A DNA stretch of 10,815 nucleotides, taken from contig JAQYVG010000111.1 of the NCBI GenBank assembly GCA_030145595.1, positions 1-10,815 of the forward strand, written 5' to 3'. Below the pieces are notes generated by a model. It did no database searches. It was not told the origin of the DNA and was given only the letters and a program-made list of their open reading frames with translations. Positions 6,693 through 10,815 of the stretch are shown piece by piece. This DNA is from Desulfobacterales bacterium. Its GTDB lineage: Bacteria; Desulfobacterota; Desulfobacteria; Desulfobacterales; UBA11574. The translations under genes and the position numbers were made by a program. Each line of letters begins with the position of its first letter. Within the stretch, counting starts at the first letter, position 1.

Positions 6693-6914
6693 TTATGTTC
6701 CTGCGATTATAGCCAGAACAGCGCCTTCATCGACTTCGTCTCCTTCTCTGACAAAGACCTTCTTTACGGTGCCGTTACAGGGTATGAATATGGGAGTTTC
6801 CATTTTCATCGCTTCTATGATCAGAGCTTCTTCGTCCTCTTCTACTTTAGCGCCGACTTTAATCTTCACTTGCGACACTTTGCCCGGAAGGGTTGCAACC
6901 ATTTCCTGCGCCAC
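6693..6914 (-). CDS. Biotin carrier protein of a glutaconyl-CoA decarboxylase-type enzyme, single biotinyl domain
   Basis: This 73-aa protein is a bare biotinyl domain. It has the EAMKMET motif with the biotin-accepting Lys at residue 37, the opening PGKV turn (10-13), and the closing 'NGTVKKVFVREGDEVDEGAVLAII' half of the flattened beta barrel. It would shuttle the carboxyl group from the carboxyltransferase encoded next to it to a decarboxylating membrane subunit (GcdB-like, not in this window). Known GcdC carriers have a long Ala/Pro-rich linker before the domain; that part is absent here. The start is a GTG at 6914 with GGAGG 6 nt upstream; no other start fits. It is the first gene of the leftward unit, downstream of a probable promoter at 6948-6976. 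A carrier for another biotin-dependent acyl-CoA carboxylase is the alternative. Confidence 0.82.
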   Translation of the reverse strand: MAQEMVATLPGKVSQVKIKVGAKVEEDEEALIIEAMKMETPIFIPCNGTVKKVFVREGDEVDEGAVLAIIAGT

Positions 6915-6947
6915 GGGATTCCTCCATATAATGAGATCTTTTAAAAG

Positions 6948-6976
6948 ATTATAATCCAGGATCGTTACGCTCTTTA
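6948..6976 (-). promoter_or_regulatory. Possible promoter of the catabolic operon, with an adjacent palindrome
   Basis: On the minus strand a perfect -10 box TATAAT (6948-6953) is preceded, 17 nt away, by a weak -35 TAAAGA (6971-6976). Transcription would start near 6941, about 27 nt before the GTG of the biotin carrier. A perfect 14-bp palindrome, ATCTTTTAAAAGAT (6936-6949), overlaps the predicted start site and the edge of the -10 box, where a repressor could bind. The weak -35 suggests activation or moderate strength. Confidence 0.4.
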
Positions 6977-7026
6977 CTGCTAAAAATTTATATTATTAAT
7001 TAGACTTTTGCAAAGTAAAAATATCC

Positions 7027-7138
7027 TTTTTACGAACGTTTTAAGTTTTAGGTATTTGCAAATAGTCGTAAAAAAACAACCTAAAACCTAACACTTAAAA
7101 CCTAAAACGTGATGAATTTGACTTTTTACGAATTCATC
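7027..7138. repeat. Cluster of short direct and inverted repeats in the divergent spacer
   Basis: TTTTTACGA occurs at 7027-7035 and 7123-7131, and inverted as TCGTAAAAA at 7066-7074. An 18-nt block at 7036-7053 is matched in inverted form by 7093-7110 with two mismatches. GATGAATT (7111-7118) pairs with AATTCATC (7131-7138). The TTTTAGGT/ACCTAAAA words are low in complexity. The set fills the middle of the 256-nt gap between the biotin carrier and the TPR protein gene and could fold into nested stem-loops. Confidence 0.6.
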
Positions 7139-7147
7139 ATCTATAGT
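7118..7147 (+). promoter_or_regulatory. Probable promoter for the membrane TPR protein gene
   Basis: A -35 box TTGACT (7118-7123) and a -10 box TATAGT (7142-7147), each one base off consensus, are 18 nt apart. Transcription would begin near 7154, leaving a very short leader before the ATG at 7171. The inverted repeat GATGAATT/AATTCATC (7111-7118 and 7131-7138) flanks and overlaps the -35 region and spacer, so it might be an operator. Confidence 0.45.
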
Positions 7148-7170
7148 AGCCTGGAAGGGATGATCTTTAA

Positions 7171-8949
7171 ATGTTCGGAAACAGAAATCGTCTTCGCGCA
7201 GAATTCATAACGGGTCTGATTTTAATCATCGTCACTGCAGCAGCATACTGGCAACTGTCTGAATGCGATTTTGTCGGTTTCGATGACTACGTGCAGCTTG
7301 TTAACAATCCCTATTTACATGAGGGAATCACCGCTAAAACCATTGCTTGGGCTTTCAGTTTTGAAAATTCTACCTATTGGCACCCTTTGACGTGGCTGTC
7401 ACACATGCTGGGATTTCAAATTTTTGGATTGAATCCCGGTATGCAGCACCTGATCAATCTGTTTTTTCACATCGCAAATACGCTATTGCTGTTCTTTGTT
7501 TTAAAAAAGATGACCGGCGCACTTTGGCAAAGCGCCTTCGTGGCAGGACTGTTTGCACTGCATCCCCTTAATGTGGAGTCGGTGGCATGGGTGACGGAAC
7601 GCAAAAATGTTTTAAGCACTTTTTTTTGGATGCTGACCATGCTGGCCTATGTCTGTTACACTGCACGTCCCGGTGTTCTGCGGTACCTGGCGGTATTTGC
7701 AGCTCTTGCCCTGGGGCTGATGGCCAAGCCGATGCTGGTAACAATGCCGTTTGTCTTGCTTTTGCTGGACTATTGGCCTCTTGAACGCTTTAGATTGAGC
7801 CGGCGTGCAGGGAATGCCAGCCCGGAAACCGGCACATTTGATAATTCCGGTTATCAGCCTTGGCCGGGTTCTCGTCTGGTCTTAGAAAAAATTCCCTTAC
7901 TGGTGCTTTCGGCGGTCTCAATCAATTTATCCGCGTTGTCCGTTCAAAATCTTGATACGACGATACTCACGGGGTCGGTCCCCATGAAGCTCAAAATGGC
8001 TAATGCGCTGGTCTCCTATGTTATCTATATAAAAAAAATGCTATGGCCTTCCGGGCTTGCGGTATTATATCTATACCCGGAAACAGTACCGTTGTGGCAG
8101 GCTGCCGGAGCCGGTTTGTTGCTGGCCGGTGTAACCGTGCTGGTGCTTCGAAAAATAAAGCTGCAGCCGTACATGAGCGTAGGTTGGCTATGGTTCATAG
8201 GGACACTCGTACCGGTTATCGGGCTGGTCCAGGTGGGTCTGTGGCCGGCGATGGCCGACAGGTTTGCCTACGTGCCGGTCATCGGCCTGTTTATACTGAT
8301 TGCCTGGGGCATTTCCGATATTTTATCGAAGCAGCGTTATAGAAGAATTATGCTTGGTATATTAACGGCAGGGGTTCTTTCAGCGTTGATGATTTGTACA
8401 TGGTTGCAGTCCGCCTATTGGAAAAGCAGCCTGGACCTGTTTGAGCGTGCAGTGCAGGTGACCGCAAACAACTGGCTGGCACATAATAATTTGGGAACGG
8501 CCAAATTTAACAATGGTCAATTAGACGAGGCCATTGGTCATTATAAAACGGCGCTGTCCATCAAACCCGATTATATAACCCCGCATTACAATCTGGGCAA
8601 TCTGTTTTTAAATCAAGGCAAAATAAAGCAAGCTGCTTTTTATCTTAAGGAAGCTTTAAAGATCAAGCCCGAACATGCCTATTCGCATTACAGTTATGGC
8701 AATTTATTAGTAAAGCAGGAGAGGTTGGAAGAAGCGGTTTCCCATTTTTTAGAGGCGATTAAAAGCGATCCGGAATATGCTGAAGCTTACAATCAAATTG
8801 GGGTAATCCGGGGTTGGCAGAAAAATTATAAAGTAGCCCGAATGTTTCTGTTAAAAGCCATCCAAATCAAACCGGATTATTTCATGGCACGCAAAAACCT
8901 TGAAGATTTGTCTCGATTTTCTCAAAAAGAGCTTCAATCCGAAAAGTAA
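7171..8949 (+). CDS. Membrane GT-C/TMTC-like protein with C-terminal TPR repeats
   Basis: This is a 592-aa protein. Residues 1 to about 425 are polytopic, with many hydrophobic segments beginning at residues 12-30. After the first comes an acidic loop DFVGFDDY (Asp38-Asp39) and then NNPYLHEG, WHPLTWLSHMLGF and ALHPLNVESVAWVTERKNVLS. These are hallmarks of the bacterial relatives of eukaryotic TMTC proteins and other GT-C glycosyltransferases, where an acidic pair in the first extracytoplasmic loop is catalytic. Residues about 434-569 hold four TPRs (NWLAHNNLGTAKFNNGQLDEAI and successors, each ending near a 'KPDY/EPEY' turn), plus a partial fifth. By family it may transfer a lipid-linked sugar to a protein or other acceptor outside the membrane, with TPRs binding a partner; the substrate is not known. 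GGAAGGGA lies about 10 nt before the ATG. It runs away from the catabolic operon and converges on aroK, 22 nt apart. No functional link to its neighbours is visible. Confidence 0.75.
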   Translation: MFGNRNRLRAEFITGLILIIVTAAAYWQLSECDFVGFDDYVQLVNNPYLHEGITAKTIAWAFSFENSTYWHPLTWLSHMLGFQIFGLNPGMQHLINLFFHIANTLLLFFVLKKMTGALWQSAFVAGLFALHPLNVESVAWVTERKNVLSTFFWMLTMLAYVCYTARPGVLRYLAVFAALALGLMAKPMLVTMPFVLLLLDYWPLERFRLSRRAGNASPETGTFDNSGYQPWPGSRLVLEKIPLLVLSAVSINLSALSVQNLDTTILTGSVPMKLKMANALVSYVIYIKKMLWPSGLAVLYLYPETVPLWQAAGAGLLLAGVTVLVLRKIKLQPYMSVGWLWFIGTLVPVIGLVQVGLWPAMADRFAYVPVIGLFILIAWGISDILSKQRYRRIMLGILTAGVLSALMICTWLQSAYWKSSLDLFERAVQVTANNWLAHNNLGTAKFNNGQLDEAIGHYKTALSIKPDYITPHYNLGNLFLNQGKIKQAAFYLKEALKIKPEHAYSHYSYGNLLVKQERLEEAVSHFLEAIKSDPEYAEAYNQIGVIRGWQKNYKVARMFLLKAIQIKPDYFMARKNLEDLSRFSQKELQSEK

Positions 8950-8971
8950 AATACTCAAGTTTCAAAGGTTT

Positions 8972-9478
8972 CTATTTTGTCCAGATCTTTATAATCCTGT
9001 CTGTAACTTGCTCCGGAGTTAAATCGTCTGTGTCGATTGCGTATTGAGCGGCACGCTTGTATTTGGGAATTCTTTGCTCCAAAACTTCCGCCACCTCTTC
9101 GGTAAAAGTTTTTCCCAAGGTCAAGGCAGGTCGTTCCATGCCGCCTTGAATGCGCGCGACGATTGCATCCACGGAAGCCTTCAGCCAAAATATACTAGAG
9201 TTTGTTTTAAGAGCTTCGACATTTTCAGGCCGTTCAATAACCCCGCCGCCGGTATCAATAATGATATTATCAAGTCCTGCTAATTCGCGGGCCTTTTCAG
9301 ATTCCATATCGCGAAATTTCGGCCAACCATATTTATCCACAATTTCCGGAATTGACATGCCGGCCTTTTTAACTATTTCCGCATCCATACCGAAACAAGG
9401 CATCCGCAGGCGCACGGCGAGAAGCCCTCCTATCACACTTTTTCCAGTACCGCGATATCCGATCAGCACTATATTCAT
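8972..9478 (-). CDS. aroK: Shikimate kinase
   Basis: This 168-aa cytoplasmic kinase phosphorylates shikimate at the 3-hydroxyl using ATP (fifth step of the shikimate pathway). The Walker A loop is GYRGTGKS (7-14). The shikimate-binding Arg lies in KFRDMESE (Arg56), the glycine triplet in DTGGGV (77-79), and the lid Arg-Pro in ERPAL (Arg116). Length is normal for the family. One difference: the usual 'D-x-D' after strand 2 reads G-M-D here (FGMDAEI), so the first, Mg-coordinating Asp is Gly while the shikimate-binding Asp32 remains. Its ATG overlaps the aroE stop (ATGA, 4 nt), so the two are translated together. It may be a diverged but working kinase. Confidence 0.88.
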   Translation of the reverse strand: MNIVLIGYRGTGKSVIGGLLAVRLRMPCFGMDAEIVKKAGMSIPEIVDKYGWPKFRDMESEKARELAGLDNIIIDTGGGVIERPENVEALKTNSSIFWLKASVDAIVARIQGGMERPALTLGKTFTEEVAEVLEQRIPKYKRAAQYAIDTDDLTPEQVTDRIIKIWTK

Positions 9479-10344
9479 GACCCCAACTGCTCCAATACTA
9501 CCCGCCGCATAACCTCGACAGGTGCGTCAACGCCGGTAAAATGTTCAAATTGCAATACCGCCTGGTTGATAAACATATCTACCCCGGAAATAACTTTAAG
9601 GCCGCGAGATTTGGCCTCAGTGAGCAGTTTGGTATCAAGAGGCGTATACACTATATCAAAGACAACCTGCTCCGGCCTAAAAAACTCGGCAGGAATGAGG
9701 GAGGCATTTTCGTTTGGATGCATGCCGATCGGCGTGCAGTGAATGATCACATCAGCATCCTCCATCTGGGCAGCAAGAGAGCTTGCGGTCAGCAGCGTGG
9801 ATTGGATGAATGTATCCGTTCCGGTCTTTAAATCAGCTGTCAGCTCCTGAAGCATATTTTCGTCAATATCCAAAATTGAAAGTTTTCCAAGTTGGGCGTT
9901 GCGCGCAAGGGTAAAGGAGATAGCCCGCGAGGCACCGCCGCCGCCCAACATTAAAATGTTTTTACCTTCAATTTCTACTTCGGCATCTACAATGGCCTTT
10001 AACGCACCCGGTCCATCCGTGCCCAACCCGACTAATTTTCCCTTTTCGTTAATAACCGTATTAATTGAACCGATGGAGCGGTCTACTACATCTATTTCAT
10101 CCAAATGTTGCATGGCTTCAATTTTATGCGGAATAGTGACACTCATGCCGCGAAAGCTTTCGAGGGCCCGCATGCCTGCCAAAGCATTTTTTACATCCTC
10201 GACCCGGCAGGCCACATAAACGAAATCCAGGCCCAATTCCTCGAAGGCGGCATTGTGAATTGCCGGTGAAAGACTGTGCGCAACCGGATTCCCGATAACA
10301 GCGCAAAATTGTGTGCTGCAGCTGATAGATCTAACATCTTTCAT
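9475..10344 (-). CDS. aroE: Shikimate dehydrogenase (NADP+)
   Basis: This 289-aa enzyme reduces 3-dehydroshikimate to shikimate with NADPH in the cytoplasm. The substrate domain has IGNPVAHSLSP (17-27), the catalytic Lys74 in SVTIPHK, Asn95 in GSINTV and Asp110 in GLGTDGPG. The last motif has Gly where many family members have Asn (GxNTDG). The NADP-binding Rossmann fold shows LGGGGASRA (133-141), and the C-terminal helix has GVDMFINQAVLQFEHFTG. The ATG at 10344 has GGAGG 5 nt upstream. It precedes aroK with a 4-nt overlap, forming a two-gene shikimate unit. A 6-bp perfect stem lies in its leader (10360-10374). A fused dehydroquinase domain is absent. Confidence 0.9.
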   Translation of the reverse strand: MKDVRSISCSTQFCAVIGNPVAHSLSPAIHNAAFEELGLDFVYVACRVEDVKNALAGMRALESFRGMSVTIPHKIEAMQHLDEIDVVDRSIGSINTVINEKGKLVGLGTDGPGALKAIVDAEVEIEGKNILMLGGGGASRAISFTLARNAQLGKLSILDIDENMLQELTADLKTGTDTFIQSTLLTASSLAAQMEDADVIIHCTPIGMHPNENASLIPAEFFRPEQVVFDIVYTPLDTKLLTEAKSRGLKVISGVDMFINQAVLQFEHFTGVDAPVEVMRRVVLEQLGS

Positions 10345-10359
10345 AAAACCTCCATCTAT

Positions 10360-10374
10360 CCCGGTTTTACCGGG
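10360..10374. other. Small GC-rich stem-loop in the aroE leader
   Basis: CCCGGT (10360-10365) and ACCGGG (10369-10374) are perfect inverted copies with a 3-nt loop, about 16 nt upstream of the aroE ATG. The position suggests a short mRNA hairpin in the 5' leader just before the GGAGG ribosome site. No T-run follows in the aroE direction, so it is not a clear terminator. Confidence 0.4.
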
Positions 10375-10392
10375 GAGACTCCCAGAGTTCGA

Positions 10393-10421
10393 AGTTTAAG
10401 TCATACCATATGGGTTTGCAA
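10393..10421 (-). promoter_or_regulatory. Possible promoter for aroE-aroK
   Basis: On the minus strand, TTGCAA (10416-10421, 4 of 6 consensus bases) precedes TAAACT (10393-10398, 4 of 6) with a 17-nt spacer. Transcription would start near 10386, upstream of the leader hairpin. It is a moderate match only, but it lies in the right place in the divergent spacer with the acyl-CoA synthetase. Confidence 0.3.
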
Positions 10422-10465
10422 GTACCATTTTTTTAGATGGCCTTCAGCATATGGCTCTCTATTCA

Positions 10466-10494
10466 TTGCTATTGCTAATTTAAAGAATTATGAT
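10466..10494 (+). promoter_or_regulatory. Probable promoter for the acyl-CoA synthetase gene
   Basis: TTGCTA (10466-10471) and TATGAT (10489-10494) are 17 nt apart, 4 and 5 of 6 consensus bases respectively. TTGCTA is repeated at 10472-10477. Transcription would start near 10501, with a leader of about 40 nt containing AAGGAAAGG just before the ATG. Confidence 0.45.
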
Positions 10495-10540
10495 ATTTAT
10501 CGACAGGGATTTGAATTACATCTAAAAAGGAAAGGTTTGT

Positions 10541-10815
10541 ATGCAAGCAATTTGGCATAAAAATTATCAGGAAGGCGTACCCTTTGAAATCAATCCTCGT
10601 GAATATAACAGTATTCCAGAAATTTTAGAGGGTGCGTTCAAAAAATTTTCGAATTTGCCCGCCTATCATAATATGGGGAAAACGATAACATTTGGTGAGT
10701 TGGATACGCAGTGCAAAAAATTCTGCAGCTATTTGCAAAACCGGCTTGGCCTGCAACCAGGGGATCGGGTGGCCTTGATGCTGCCGAACATTTTGCAGTA
10801 TCCAATCGCATTGTT
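10541..10815 (+). CDS. fadD: Long-chain acyl-CoA synthetase (AMP-forming), N-terminal part, cut by the window end
   Basis: The ATG at 10541, with AAAGG 6 nt upstream, opens a frame that runs unbroken to the last base (91 codons plus 2 nt). The N-terminus MQAIWHKNYQEGVP and the following EINPREYNSIPEILE are typical of FadD. They lead into MGKTITFGELD and LGLQPGDRVALMLPNILQYP, the family's first conserved block in the N-terminal lobe. The enzyme activates fatty acids to acyl-CoA via an acyl-adenylate at the membrane face. The ATP/AMP motif and catalytic residues lie beyond the window. It diverges from aroE across a 196-nt spacer. The FadD assignment rests on the N-terminal lobe only; another AMP-forming acyl-CoA ligase is possible. 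Confidence 0.82.
   Translation, partial: MQAIWHKNYQEGVPFEINPREYNSIPEILEGAFKKFSNLPAYHNMGKTITFGELDTQCKKFCSYLQNRLGLQPGDRVALMLPNILQYPIAL

Noticed and set aside
6678..6954. Two 88- to 90-codon plus-strand frames over the biotin carrier
   Set aside because: Antisense to the carrier with its EAMKMET motif; their low-complexity Ser/Thr or Phe/Tyr translations match no family.
10276..10560. 94-codon plus-strand frame across the aroE start and the spacer
   Set aside because: It begins inside aroE on the opposite strand, covers the divergent promoters and overlaps the FadD start out of frame; no family resemblance.

Overview
This window looks like chromosomal DNA from an anaerobic member of the Desulfobacterota, close to the Desulfobacterales (Desulfococcus-like sulfate reducers or syntrophs). 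That placement rests on the gene content: a glutaryl-CoA dehydrogenase very like the non-decarboxylating Desulfococcus multivorans enzyme, a biotin-dependent glutaconyl-CoA decarboxylase, a ferredoxin-linked 2-oxoacid oxidoreductase and a long-chain acyl-CoA synthetase. It also rests on AT-rich, repeat-laden spacers between moderately GC genes. It is an inference from remembered protein families; no search was run.

Layout. 1-137 is a degenerate GAAC-rich repeat tract. 144-413 (+) encodes a small MoaD/ThiS-like beta-grasp protein, facing a secreted or anchored NTF2-like protein at 423-914 (-) that has its own strong-looking promoter. The main unit runs leftward on the minus strand from 6914 to 1118: a 73-aa biotin carrier, a carboxyltransferase (GcdA-like), 2-oxoacid:ferredoxin oxidoreductase alpha, a beta-gamma fusion of the same enzyme, and an acyl-CoA dehydrogenase of the glutaryl-CoA type. 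Between the biotin carrier and the carboxyltransferase lie a 145-bp palindromic MITE-like element and a perfect 10-bp-arm inverted repeat. 6915-7170 is a divergent regulatory spacer full of short inverted repeats. 7171-8949 (+) is a membrane GT-C/TMTC-like protein with C-terminal TPRs. It converges on aroK and aroE (8972-10344, -), which overlap by 4 nt. Divergent from aroE, the window ends inside the N-terminal part of a FadD-type acyl-CoA synthetase (from 10541, +).

How the genes fit together. The five-gene minus-strand unit reads as a short pathway. A 2-oxoacid (best guess 2-oxoadipate, from lysine or tryptophan breakdown) is oxidatively decarboxylated with ferredoxin to an acyl-CoA (glutaryl-CoA). 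The dehydrogenase then makes glutaconyl-CoA without releasing CO2, because it carries the Val-Glu pair typical of non-decarboxylating enzymes. The biotin-dependent carboxyltransferase and carrier finally take off the carboxyl group to give crotonyl-CoA. The Na+-pumping membrane subunit (GcdB) needed to conserve that energy is not in the window. aroK/aroE are shikimate-pathway genes, and fadD probably starts another fatty-acid locus.

No rRNA, tRNA, CRISPR array, prophage or transposase gene was seen. No spacer without a gene exceeds 300 bases.
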